Positions 26,259 through 34,421 of a stretch of 62,585 nucleotides of DNA are shown here, in pieces. The DNA is from Pseudomonas juntendi (lineage in GTDB: Bacteria > Pseudomonadota > Gammaproteobacteria > Pseudomonadales > Pseudomonadaceae). The notes below the pieces were generated by a model. It saw only the letters and a program-made list of their open reading frames with translations, did not search any database and was not told where the DNA came from. Each line of letters opens with the position of its first letter. Within the stretch, counting starts at the first letter, position 1. The position numbers and the translations under genes were made by a program. Location: NCBI RefSeq assembly GCF_009932375.1, contig NZ_BLJG01000111.1, positions 1 to 62,585 on the forward strand, given 5' to 3'.

Positions 26259-28229
26259 ATGGCCAGCCAATCTGATTTGCGGTACACCTTCGAGCCACTC
26301 GTTGGCAATGCCGAATTTGAAGTGGTGTCGTTCGAACTCAAGGAAGCGATCAGCACGCCCTTCACCCTCGAGCTGGAATTGATCAGCTTCGAACCCGACA
26401 TCGATTTCGGCCAACTGCTGGATAAACCCATCGTGTTCACGATCTGGGATGGCAAAGGTCCGGTGCGTTACGTGCACGGCCTGGTCAGCCGATTCAGCCA
26501 GGGCGAAAGCGGCTTCTACCGTACCTACTACAACGCATTGGTCGAACCCATCCTGGCCCGCGCCGGACTGCGCTCGAACTGGCGCATCTTTCAGCAAAAG
26601 ACCGTCCCGCAGATTCTTGAGCTGATGCTCAAACGTCAAGGCATCGTTCAATACGAGCTTCGCGCGATCAGGGATCACCACGTGCGCGAGTTCTGCGTGC
26701 AAGCGGGCGAGACCGACCTTGCCTTCATCGCCCGCCTGGCGGCTGAAGAGGGCTTTGTCTATCGCTTCGAGCACAGTGAAACCCTGCATAAGCTGATCAT
26801 CACGGATCAGCTGCTATCCCTCGGGCTGATCAGCCATGGGGCGCTCAAGACCGACAACAGTGACGAAGGCTTCTTCGACGGCGAAGACGTTATCGACCCC
26901 GACACCGTGCTGTATCAGTCCGACAGTGGCGGCGATCAGGCCAGGCCTTGCCTGCGGCGCTTTTGCTACAGCGAGCACGTCAGAACCTCGCGACAGGTAC
27001 AGCGCGACTACACCTTCACCAACCCGGCGTATCGCCAGGAACACCGTGCTTCAGGCGCTTTCCTGGAACACCAGTCCAGCGACTACGAGCGCTTCGACTA
27101 CCCTGGCCGCTACAAACGCGATGCCGTGGGCAAGCCGTTCACTGAAAACCGGATCACCGCCCTGCGCCATGATGTGCGCATCGCGCAGGTGCAGGGGGAT
27201 GACGTCAGGCTGCAGCCTGGCCTGAGCTTCACACTCACAGGCCACCCTCGCGACGACCTAAATGTGCATTGGCGCGTGAACAGCGTGGCTCACAAGGGCA
27301 GCCAGTTCACCAGCCTCCAGGAAGAAGCAGCCGGCGTCGATCAAAGCACACGCTATGAGCAAACCGCCCAACTGGTACCCGGCAGAACCGAATGGCGCCC
27401 TGCTCCGCTCGAAAAGCCCCGCGTGGACGGCCCGCACATGGCAACCGTGGTCGGCCCTCCGGGCGAGGAGATCTACTGCGACGAATGGGGCCGGGTCAAG
27501 GTCAGCTTCCCCTGGGACCGGGAGAGCAACAACGACGAGTTCAGCTCCTGCTGGGTGCGTGTATCCCAAGGGTGGGCAGGTGGCAGTTGGGGAGCGATGG
27601 CCATCCCGCGCATCGGGCAGGACGTGGTCATCCAGTACGTCAATGGCGACCCCGACCAGCCGATGATCACCGGGCGCACCTATTGCGGTAACCAGCTGCC
27701 CCCCTACGACCTGCCCGACCACAAAACCCGCATGACCATCAAGAGCCAGACCCACAAGGGTGATGGCTTCAACGAGCTGCGGTTCGAGGACGAGCTGGGT
27801 CGACAGGAAGTGTTTATCCATGCGGAGAAGGACCAGAACAACGTCGTCAAACACAACGAAACCACCTTCGTCGGCAATGACCGCAGCGAGCGGGTGGATC
27901 ATAACGAAACCATCTCCATCGGTGCCAACAAGACCGAGACCATCGCATTGGCCAAGGCATTGACCATTGGCGCGGGCTATCAGGTCAGTGTCGGTGCGGC
28001 AATGAACACGACAGTTGGTCTTAGCCAAAGCGAACAGGTAGGCATTCACAAGTCCGTGATCGTTGGCAACCGCTTCAACATCACAGCAGGCGACGAACTC
28101 AGCATCACGGTTGGTAAAGCGTCGTTGGTCATGAAGTCCGACGGAACCGTGCTGATCAACGGCAGCAACTTTGACTTCAGTGCCACAGGGCCTGTGCAAA
28201 TCAACGGCAAGGATGTCGATCTTAACTGA
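26259..28229 (+). CDS. vgrG: Type VI secretion spike protein VgrG
   Basis: This 656-residue VgrG starts at ATG 26259 (MASQSDLRYTFEPL) after AAGGA. The gp27-like part has the usual FTLELELISFEPDID and the later SDYERFDYPGRYK. The gp5 OB-fold is marked by [23 protein letters not shown]. The C-terminal needle has VFIHAEKDQ and the repeated beta-helix of HNETISIGANKTETI. There is no extra effector extension, so effectors must ride on it through the PAAR-like protein and adaptor encoded downstream. Fragments of a second vgrG copy lie at 34.4-35.0 kb. Confidence 0.95.
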   Translation: MASQSDLRYTFEPLVGNAEFEVVSFELKEAISTPFTLELELISFEPDIDFGQLLDKPIVFTIWDGKGPVRYVHGLVSRFSQGESGFYRTYYNALVEPILARAGLRSNWRIFQQKTVPQILELMLKRQGIVQYELRAIRDHHVREFCVQAGETDLAFIARLAAEEGFVYRFEHSETLHKLIITDQLLSLGLISHGALKTDNSDEGFFDGEDVIDPDTVLYQSDSGGDQARPCLRRFCYSEHVRTSRQVQRDYTFTNPAYRQEHRASGAFLEHQSSDYERFDYPGRYKRDAVGKPFTENRITALRHDVRIAQVQGDDVRLQPGLSFTLTGHPRDDLNVHWRVNSVAHKGSQFTSLQEEAAGVDQSTRYEQTAQLVPGRTEWRPAPLEKPRVDGPHMATVVGPPGEEIYCDEWGRVKVSFPWDRESNNDEFSSCWVRVSQGWAGGSWGAMAIPRIGQDVVIQYVNGDPDQPMITGRTYCGNQLPPYDLPDHKTRMTIKSQTHKGDGFNELRFEDELGRQEVFIHAEKDQNNVVKHNETTFVGNDRSERVDHNETISIGANKTETIALAKALTIGAGYQVSVGAAMNTTVGLSQSEQVGIHKSVIVGNRFNITAGDELSITVGKASLVMKSDGTVLINGSNFDFSATGPVQINGKDVDLN

Positions 28230-28243
28230 AGGGGTAACCCAGG

Positions 28244-29599
28244 ATGGAATTTCGCAACCTGACGCCGTTTGACGTCATGTGCTTCAGTGCGCTCGCGCCT
28301 GACGGTCAGGAACATCCCGTTATTGCAATGAAAGTTGGATACCGCCTTGAACCGATCAAAGAGAGACCCGGACAATGCGATGCTGTCGTGATGGATAAAG
28401 ATCCGGTCCCCTTATGCAGAGCTGATACCTATCATGACGAGCCTGGATTCAGTTCTGTCCTTGAGGAAAGCGATCTTGCGCCCTTCAAACCGCGTTGTGA
28501 TGTAGTTGTTGTTGGCCACTCTCATGCTCCCGAGGGGCGTCCAGCTCAAACGTGGGAAGCTGGGTTACGCATTACCTCAACTCGACCTCGACTAGAAATC
28601 GTCGATCCGCTGCCTCCGAAGCGAGCTCCAGGCGTTTGCCTAACTGCTGATGAACTGCAGGAACACCAAGCCGCCATACTTGCAGTGCGACAGCGCAACA
28701 GAGAACAACTCACACCGCTTCTACTACTAGATAAAACGCTTCGCTTCACCGGCCATCGTGAGTTTCACCGCAACTTCCTTGGCTGGCACCTCACCGAGCC
28801 AGATCCCGCCGAATGCGTTCCGTTGCGCTGGGAACAGGCTTTTGGTGGATCGAGCCAAATCGCTAACCCGCAGTTCGGGCACATGCCGAATGCGCCCGAG
28901 TTCTTGCTCAATGAAGTCTGCTTTAGTAACCCATTGGGTTGCGGCTGGCTGGAGCAACGCTACGAGCGAATACATCATGAGCAAACCGGTGAGCAACTGG
29001 CGCGCTTACCAGCCCCTCAAGTAGAACACCTGGACGCCCCTGTTGAGCGCTTACTGCGTTTGAAACATCCAAATGGGCCTCTGGATGCATCGGCAATGGC
29101 CAAGCTAGCCGCCACCTACGGCTGCACTCCCGCAGGGTTTGGTGTCGTAGGCCGAGCTTGGGCACCACGCTTAAAGCTTGCTGGTACCTATGACCAGGAT
29201 TGGGAAGAAAGCCTATGGCCAGAGTTACCGCACGACTTCGATTTTTCTTATTGGAACGGCGCACCCGCCGACCAGCAAATACCCTTTCCCACGCCTGATG
29301 CTCACATTGCCCTGTTCAACCTTACTTCTCCAGCCCTGAGCAAAAACGGGCTCTGTAAGGTCCAGTTACCTGGCCATCGCCCCTTCGTACTCATACGCAT
29401 GACCAGCGGAGTGATGATACCGCTGCCGATGCTCACCGACACACTGCGTATCGATACAGATGCTATGACGCTATCGATTACCCACCGCATCAGCCTACCT
29501 AGGTCGCTCGACATTCGGGTACTTGAAGCACGCTTCGAGACTAACCCGGACGCCCCCATCATCCGGCGTAAACCTCGCCATATCCGGGAGAGTGCCTGA
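28244..29599 (+). CDS. DUF2169-domain T6SS effector adaptor
   Basis: This 451-residue protein has the DUF2169 layout: an N-terminal FRNLTPFDVMCFSAL, then TGHREFHRNFLGWHLTEPDPAECVPLRWEQAFGG near residue 170, and YWNGAPADQQIPFP near residue 345. DUF2169 proteins are adaptors or chaperones that load PAAR-linked effectors onto VgrG. It is 14 bp after vgrG and directly before the PAAR-like gene, the standard arrangement. Base composition drops here compared with tss genes, marking the start of the exchangeable effector module. Confidence 0.85.
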   Translation: MEFRNLTPFDVMCFSALAPDGQEHPVIAMKVGYRLEPIKERPGQCDAVVMDKDPVPLCRADTYHDEPGFSSVLEESDLAPFKPRCDVVVVGHSHAPEGRPAQTWEAGLRITSTRPRLEIVDPLPPKRAPGVCLTADELQEHQAAILAVRQRNREQLTPLLLLDKTLRFTGHREFHRNFLGWHLTEPDPAECVPLRWEQAFGGSSQIANPQFGHMPNAPEFLLNEVCFSNPLGCGWLEQRYERIHHEQTGEQLARLPAPQVEHLDAPVERLLRLKHPNGPLDASAMAKLAATYGCTPAGFGVVGRAWAPRLKLAGTYDQDWEESLWPELPHDFDFSYWNGAPADQQIPFPTPDAHIALFNLTSPALSKNGLCKVQLPGHRPFVLIRMTSGVMIPLPMLTDTLRIDTDAMTLSITHRISLPRSLDIRVLEARFETNPDAPIIRRKPRHIRESA

Positions 29600-29600
29600 T

Positions 29601-29957
29601 ATGGCTAAGAACGTCGCGGCTCGTCAACAAACGAAGTGGACTGTCATCAGCATCGCTCCCGATGTTTGCAAAACGCCCATGGGTAGCAGCATCCCACCCG
29701 TTCCCTACCCGGTCACCGCCGAACTCGATACCAGCGCCGGTGTCGCCACTAGCGTACGCGCGAATGGCCATCCGTTAGTGGTCTACAAACGCAGTTTCAC
29801 TCCCAAAACTATTGGAGACGAAGCTGGCAAAGCCAGAGGGGTCAAGAGTGGCACTGTCGAAGGCAAATGTCATCCGCTGGAGCACAGCAGTTCCGTGCGG
29901 GCAGAAAGGCACCAACTGGTTCGTCATGGCGACCTGTTCTGGATGAATGGGAGTTGA
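29601..29957 (+). CDS. PAAR-like (DUF4150-type) spike-tip protein
   Basis: This 118-residue protein starts at ATG 29601, one base after the adaptor stop. It matches the PAAR-like DUF4150 family: PDVCKTPMGSSIPPVPYPV near residue 18, VVYKRSFTPKTIGDEAG, and a late Cys-His-containing VEGKCHPLEHSSSVRAE and VRHGDLFWMN. The tip sharpens VgrG and carries the effector. The toxin gene starts 4 bp later. In related loci the tip and toxin are often one polypeptide; here they are separate. Confidence 0.8.
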   Translation: MAKNVAARQQTKWTVISIAPDVCKTPMGSSIPPVPYPVTAELDTSAGVATSVRANGHPLVVYKRSFTPKTIGDEAGKARGVKSGTVEGKCHPLEHSSSVRAERHQLVRHGDLFWMNGS

Positions 29958-29961
29958 TGCG

Positions 29962-31047
29962 ATGAGCGATCCCATTCAACTCGACACTCTTGTTGTTCAA
30001 GTCCATGAGGTGCCGCTGCGTAAGATGTCGCATGGTCCCGACAGAATATTCGTGCAGACAGATGGCACCGGCAAGGTGCTGGTGGATTTCGCTGACGGCC
30101 CGAATGAGTGGGGAAAATCTCTGGAACTCACTGAAGCGCAATATGAAGATTTGCGCCAGGAAGCGTTTCATAAGGAACTGGCGGATCTAGACGACATACC
30201 CAAATACACTGATCTCTATCCCTCTCTAGACAAAGAATTAGGTGGCGCAAGTACTACACCCAACGGTAACACCTTGGGCCGAGTAAATGGCGAGACCGCC
30301 GCAAGTGGCGATGATGCTAAGCACTCAAATCCGGAGGTGGAGAGCGAAACGCCGGCAGAAGGCTTTACGGATGATGAGATCCTTGACGCCGTACAGATGG
30401 GGCTCGACGTTATTGGCCTGATTCCTATCGTGGGTGAGCTTGCCGATGTGGCGAACGCTGGAATCAGCCTCTCGCGCGGTGACTATGCGGGGGCAGCTTT
30501 GTCTCTGCTATCAGCTATCCCCTTCGCAGGATACTTGGGTACAGCAGGTAAGATCGGGCGCCACGGCGCCAAAGCTGTCGCTGAAGCTTCGGCAAAAGCC
30601 GCGAAAGAAGGAACTGAACGAGCAACGAGAGAGATTTCGAGCGATGCTGCGGGAGAAGTAGCAGAAAGAACCGGAGCGAAAGTAGCAGCCAGCCCTAAAA
30701 GGCTGAGAGATCAGTATCTTGGCCGCACACCCGGCAAGAGTTCTAGGACTGGCCGGGAGGTTCAAGAGCGAATGAGGGCGGAAGGAAAGCTGAAACCAGA
30801 CCCGCTTACTGGAGAACCCATATTCCAAGCATCCAACGGCAATTGGTATGATTTGTCTAAAGCAGACATGGCCCACAATACAGACGCTGTCAGCTGGTGG
30901 AATAAAACAGGAAGGAAATTTGGGGCGAAAAGCCCTGAGGTTAGAAAGTGGATGCTAGACTCAAGAAATTATACTATGGATCACTATTCCCTCAATAGAT
31001 CGGCAGGTGCTAGGCTAGGTGAAACATACAAGCCCCCACTAAAATAG
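29962..31047 (+). CDS. Putative T6SS effector with C-terminal HNH/ENDO VII (GH-E-like) nuclease domain
   Basis: This 361-residue protein starts at ATG 29962 (GGAG upstream); ATG 29947 is an alternative. Residues 1-85 are a novel N-terminal region probably used for loading. Residues 135-205 are hydrophobic and Gly/Ala-rich (VIGLIPIVGELADVANAG, SAIPFAGYLGTAGKIG), a common pre-toxin segment. The C-terminal 75 residues read GNWYDLSKADMAH, then KWMLDSRNYTMDHYSLNRS. These resemble HNH/ENDO VII toxins of the GH-E kind, so DNA cleavage in the target cell is the likely action. Nuclease activity is inferred from motif likeness only. Confidence 0.7.
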   Translation: MSDPIQLDTLVVQVHEVPLRKMSHGPDRIFVQTDGTGKVLVDFADGPNEWGKSLELTEAQYEDLRQEAFHKELADLDDIPKYTDLYPSLDKELGGASTTPNGNTLGRVNGETAASGDDAKHSNPEVESETPAEGFTDDEILDAVQMGLDVIGLIPIVGELADVANAGISLSRGDYAGAALSLLSAIPFAGYLGTAGKIGRHGAKAVAEASAKAAKEGTERATREISSDAAGEVAERTGAKVAASPKRLRDQYLGRTPGKSSRTGREVQERMRAEGKLKPDPLTGEPIFQASNGNWYDLSKADMAHNTDAVSWWNKTGRKFGAKSPEVRKWMLDSRNYTMDHYSLNRSAGARLGETYKPPLK

Positions 31048-31055
31048 AGATCATA

Positions 31056-31487
31056 ATGAAGAAAAAACTAAGCAGTGAAATTGAAGAGAAAATACAAGCC
31101 CTTGGGAAATCCGGAAGAAAAGCCTGGATTGACGGGCACACCAATGAAGCGGAAAGATTTTTCCTAGGCTGCTGGGAAGCAATACCCGAGCCCAAGCTTG
31201 AATATGACTATGCTCAAATACTGTCGAGAGGGTTGGTCAAATTTTTTAGGGATACTCATCAAGTAGAGAAGGCCAGAAACTGGGTCAATGTCATGGAAAA
31301 AGCTTATGGAACTACAAAAGATGTAGACATTGAGTTCCTAACAGCGACAGTTCATTACGTGGCAAATGACTTAGAAAAAGCCTACGAAATTTTTTATTCT
31401 CAATATCACAAATATGGCAAGCGACCATTTGAAGGGGAAGACAGGCAGTATCTTGACTTCACACTAGAACGTATGAAAGGAAAATAA
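31056..31487 (+). CDS. Candidate immunity protein 1 (helical, TPR-like)
   Basis: This 143-residue protein is predicted to be almost all helix, with TPR-like packing positions (EAERFFLGCWEAIPEPKLEYDYAQILSR reads as a helix pair). It has no signal peptide or membrane segment. It starts 9 bp after the toxin gene and ends 1 bp before the next gene, the position of an immunity gene for a cytoplasm-acting nuclease. No named immunity family was recognised. GC content is low, as in the toxin tail. Confidence 0.6.
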   Translation: MKKKLSSEIEEKIQALGKSGRKAWIDGHTNEAERFFLGCWEAIPEPKLEYDYAQILSRGLVKFFRDTHQVEKARNWVNVMEKAYGTTKDVDIEFLTATVHYVANDLEKAYEIFYSQYHKYGKRPFEGEDRQYLDFTLERMKGK

Positions 31488-31488
31488 T

Positions 31489-31920
31489 ATGCAGCTCAGC
31501 GAGAAGACTTACGCTGCCATCGACAGCCTATCCCAGCAGGGTAATACCCTCATGGACGACGATAAATTTGACGCTGCCATTGAAAAGTGGAGCCAGGCCC
31601 TAGATCTACTCCCCAAGCCGTCCGTAGAATGGGAGGCATTTATGTGGCTATCTGCATCAATTGGGGATGCTCAGTTTCAAAAAAAGAACTATCTGCTCGC
31701 AGCCAGCAGCCTCCAGGACGCACTTAACGCCCCTGGCGGAATCGAAAATCCATTCATACATTATCGATTGGGACAGTGCCAACTAGCCCTTGGAAACTCG
31801 ACTGCAGGGTTAGAATCCCTCCTGAAAGCCTACATGCTCGATGGAAAGGACATTTTCCTTGCAGAAGCAGGCGGCGCTGAGCTGCTAAATATCCTGAAAG
31901 ACCAGAAACTTATTGTTTAG
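31489..31920 (+). CDS. Candidate immunity protein 2 (TPR-like)
   Basis: This 143-residue cytoplasmic protein has two or three TPR-like helix pairs: GNTLMDDDKFDAAIEKWSQALDLLPKP near residue 18, SIGDAQFQKKNYLLAASSLQDAL near 60, and RLGQCQLALGNSTAGLESLLKA near 95. It has the same length as the preceding gene and a similar design, although direct identity is low. It is the last gene of the vgrG effector module. Having two TPR-like genes suggests either a duplicated immunity gene or one that belongs to a lost toxin. Confidence 0.6.
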   Translation: MQLSEKTYAAIDSLSQQGNTLMDDDKFDAAIEKWSQALDLLPKPSVEWEAFMWLSASIGDAQFQKKNYLLAASSLQDALNAPGGIENPFIHYRLGQCQLALGNSTAGLESLLKAYMLDGKDIFLAEAGGAELLNILKDQKLIV

Positions 31921-31942
31921 TTTTTCAACGCCACAAGCTCAT

Positions 31943-31975
31943 GATGCATCCTTACCGCTAGGAGGAGGATGCATC
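31943..31975. terminator. Hairpin after the immunity genes
   Basis: GATGCATCC and GGATGCATC form a perfect 9-bp stem with a 15-base loop, 23 bp after the last immunity gene. There is no T-run, so it may be a weak or factor-dependent terminator, or simply a palindrome. Confidence 0.35.
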
Positions 31976-32088
31976 TTGGATGGGAGGTGTCCATTGTTCA
32001 CACTGCACAACTCCGAGAATTCGAGCCGAACTTCACGCGTCAAAAGAGTCGAATCGAAAGCTTACCGTCCGCTACCAACTGGACGTGA

Positions 32089-32271
32089 AGACCAGAGCCA
32101 GGTGGCGATCAGGAACCGCTAGGTAGAATTTTCGGATGGGACTTACCAATATACAATGTCAAGTTTATTGTTTCTGAAAAGGCGATGGAACTGGAATCTC
32201 AGCAGTGGCGGTCATGCTCTTGGAGGACATTCAGGGCCATCTACTTGAATTATTCCCACAATTGGGCGTAG
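32089..32271 (+). pseudogene. Frameshifted remnant of an Imm11-like immunity protein
   Basis: Reading frame 32089-32215 gives GRIFGWDLPIYNVKFIVSEKAMELES, which resembles the C-terminal motif of Imm11/Imm43-like immunity proteins (a FIVSEK-type strand and helix). A frame change near 32215-32220 then restores LLEDIQGHLLELFPQLG. There is no start codon or complete gene. It is a decayed immunity gene left from an earlier toxin cassette. The family name is a recognition guess; the frameshift and decay are seen directly. No intact gene lies between 31921 and 32552 on the plus strand. Confidence 0.5.
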
Positions 32272-32354
32272 GTCTAGTGCATCGCAGACTTTACCATACG
32301 CCAAACTATCTGACCCACAGCCAAGTTCAATAAATTCGACGAAGCGGAGATGAG

Positions 32355-32576
32355 CTACTCCTGCGTCGATAGATCTGATTTACTTATCGAGAGCGGCAAG
32401 CGGCTCCTATTTATGGCGATTGGCGACATAACGAGGCATACCAGAATAGCAACAAATAACCCAGGACCACCAGCCAAACTTGGCAATCTAATAAAAACAT
32501 ACCACAGACTAAGCCACTGAATTAGTAAGCATAAAACAAAAAAACCCAACCAATGAACAAACAACTTGAAGATCAT
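32355..32576 (-). CDS. Doubtful small membrane protein
   Basis: A leftward frame from ATG 32574-32576 would give 73 residues with two very hydrophobic stretches (WLGFFVLCLLIQWLSLWY and GLFVAILVCLVMSPIAI). It overlaps the first codons of the rightward YezG-like gene and has only AGGAAG pressed against the start codon. In AT-rich DNA such frames arise by chance, so it is kept only as a possibility. Confidence 0.25.
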   Translation of the reverse strand: MIFKLFVHWLGFFVLCLLIQWLSLWYVFIRLPSLAGGPGLFVAILVCLVMSPIAINRSRLPLSISKSDLSTQE

Positions 32577-33026
32577 CTTCCTAAACACCAGGCAGACATG
32601 ATAAGCATAGCACTTGAATACGTAGACAATAGAGCTGACGAAGTTTTCGTCCATACTGCATCCGAAGAAGGAACATCCTCTTTCGATGTATTCTATAAAA
32701 TCAATGGTAAAATAGTGAGAAAAGAAGAGATCAATTCTGCCGTCAACCCCGGCGAAACTAAATATGACGACTCAGAAGAACGGCAAGACGCGATGCTGGA
32801 TATTGGACTAGATAACATCGAAGCCATTGAAGAAAAATGTCTCGAATTCGGAGTTAAAACACCCACAGAAATGCGATTGCATTACGATGTAAAAAGTGGG
32901 AGATTTCGCGCAAAATTACGATACGATAATGTCTTCACCGACACCCCAGATCTGTTACCAGGAAACGTATTCGATGCGTGGTATTCAAGCGAGCTAAGAG
33001 GTGAGTCAAGTCTGGGGCCTGCCTAA
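32553..33026 (+). CDS. Orphan YezG/DUF600-like immunity protein
   Basis: This 157-residue acidic protein resembles YezG/DUF600 immunity proteins. It has EVFVHTASEEGTSSFDVFYKING near residue 30 and the paired late motif KTPTEMRLHYDVKSGRFRAKLRYDN near residue 107, where the family has an E-x-x-L-x-Y-D-x-K-T-G-x-F pattern. Such proteins neutralise nuclease toxins of the YeeF/LXG type in Gram-positives and of T6SS in Proteobacteria. No toxin is nearby, so it looks like an orphan immunity gene kept after toxin loss. No Shine-Dalgarno lies before ATG 32553; ATG 32598 is an alternative. Confidence 0.65.
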   Translation: MNKQLEDHLPKHQADMISIALEYVDNRADEVFVHTASEEGTSSFDVFYKINGKIVRKEEINSAVNPGETKYDDSEERQDAMLDIGLDNIEAIEEKCLEFGVKTPTEMRLHYDVKSGRFRAKLRYDNVFTDTPDLLPGNVFDAWYSSELRGESSLGPA

Positions 33027-33108
33027 AATGAAATCTCGGCTATCAGCACATCAGCTTCATCAATAAATCACTGCACCCTTTCATTACATGGACCCACCAA
33101 CAACAGAA

Positions 33109-33147
33109 GGGGCGAAACAGCATAACCTTGACGACTGTTTTCGCCCC
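33109..33147 (+). terminator. Long hairpin in the 33027-33581 gap
   Basis: GGGGCGAAACAG pairs with CTGTTTTCGCCCC (one bulge) across a 14-base loop, without a clear T-run. It lies 82 bp after the YezG-like gene and probably terminates it. The rest of the 555-bp gap up to 33581 shows no gene that can be supported; a leftward frame at 33217-33567 has no family likeness. Confidence 0.5.
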
Positions 33148-33581
33148 GAGCCATTCAGCAAAACTTATGTAATCGTACTATTACACTGCTGTCTTTGTAA
33201 GAACTTCCCAGGCAATTTAATTTTTACTTTCAACCAGAAAGAAATCCCCTACAGAATATGGAGACCTAACCACGTATATACGACAGAATTGAATAGCTCT
33301 CAGCATTCTGCCTGCTGGCATCCTCTCAAGCCAGACCGCAGTTGCCCCTTGCCAGGGGAAATCGACCTTGGTACGTAAGCAACGGTTTGGATATTGAGGG
33401 GTTCCAACCCAGGATGTCATGCTCTGCACTGCAAGCAGCGGTCTGCCTGCATTGATCACAGTTGGAGCATCATGTTCGTAGTCAGCATGCCTTCCCAGCG
33501 ATTGGGCAACAAATGCCTCAATCCTAACGTTGCAACGAGAGTTGGTTTTCATCAATGGCAGTTGCATCCCCGAGGCGCACG

Positions 33582-34010
33582 ATGAACCTGCTCCAGTTGC
33601 AATGCTTCCTCGCCGTCGCCGAAGAACGTCACTTCACCCGCGCGGCTGATCGCCTGCATATCGAACAATCCCCACTCTCCCGCACGATTCGTGACCTGGA
33701 ACATGATTTAGGAGTGACCTTGTTCGAGCGCGGCGCCGGTATCGGAACGAATCTGACAGCTGCTGGCCAAGCACTGGCAGAATCCGCCCCGCGGATCTTC
33801 AGCTTGGTTGATCAGGCCCGCAGTGCGACTTTGGCAGCCGCTGCAGGTTAACTCGCGACACTGCACGTTGCCCTCTCCGACGGCATCCTGCCCAAGCGCC
33901 TGGCAGCGCTGCTGGCCTGCAGCCGCGAGGAAGAGCCCGACATCAACCTGCAACTGTTCGAGGTGCCGCTGGCCGAGCAGCTCAAAGGCCTGCAACACAA
34001 CCTGACTGAT
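33582..34010 (+). pseudogene. LysR-type regulator remnant, of the kind found on integrative conjugative elements
   Basis: ATG 33582 opens a normal LysR N-terminus (MNLLQLQCFLAVAEERHFTRAADRL) with the winged HTH. TAA at 33849-33851 then breaks the frame, but the same frame continues with LHVALSDGILPKRLAALL and EEEPDINLQLFEVPLAEQLKGLQ up to 34010. There it is joined abruptly to an AlpA fragment. The effector-binding half resembles the LysR encoded near alpA and parA on ICEclc/PAGI-2-like elements. The stop codon and the 3' truncation make it non-functional as a regulator. Confidence 0.75.
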
Positions 34011-34014
34011 CGCC

Positions 34015-34119
34015 CAAGGCAAGTTCCCCAAGCCCATCAAGCTGGGCGTACGTGCGGTCGGCTGGAACTCCCTGGAGGTCGAGCGCTGGCTGATCGACCG
34101 CGTTTCGCCACGCGGCTGA
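34015..34119 (+). pseudogene. AlpA-family phage/ICE regulator fragment
   Basis: These 34 codons and a stop read GKFPKPIKLGVRAVGW, then SLEVERWLIDR. That is the C-terminal half of an AlpA-type MerR-like excision regulator, whose recognition motif is FPxPxKLGxRxxxW. The N-terminal half is missing because the fragment is fused to the LysR remnant. Confidence 0.7.
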
Positions 34120-34120
34120 G

Positions 34121-34411
34121 GCAACTGATCTGCCGCACCGCCATCGAGGGCTTGGACCTGGTAGTGTCGAATGACGCGCAAGGCCAGTTGAACACCCTAC
34201 TTTTGCATGTACCGGATGGCCGACTGCGGCTGCGTAACCTGCGGTCACTGTTCCGGCCACACTACCACCTGTTGTTATCGATACACAGGGCGTACGCAAC
34301 GTACTGCTGGAGATGGCGATTCTGGCGTCCGACCTGGTGCTGTCGCCGGTCACGCCGGAGATCCTCGCGGCCCGCGGACTGAGCCGGGGCACCCTGCAGT
34401 GCTCAAAAACC
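34121..34411 (+). pseudogene. ParA/Soj partition ATPase fragment
   Basis: This fragment is the middle and C-terminal part of an ICE-type ParA. The first frame gives [23 protein letters not shown] and [16 protein letters not shown] frameshift near 34276-34282 then moves it to [38 protein letters not shown]. The Walker B Asp lies at the break. There is no N-terminal Walker A. With the LysR and AlpA pieces it preserves the LysR-alpA-parA order of one end of an ICEclc/PAGI-2-like element. Confidence 0.72.
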
Positions 34412-34421
34412 TGGCGTCCAT

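Noticed and set aside
27258..28199. 313-codon leftward frame inside vgrG
   Set aside because: Antisense shadow; no ribosome-binding site or domain.
31913..32122. Small rightward frame after the immunity genes
   Set aside because: Out of frame with the immunity remnant that the same DNA encodes; no ribosome-binding site.
33217..33567. 116-codon leftward frame in the gap before the LysR remnant
   Set aside because: No family likeness, irregular composition, and surrounded by decayed DNA; not enough to call a gene.
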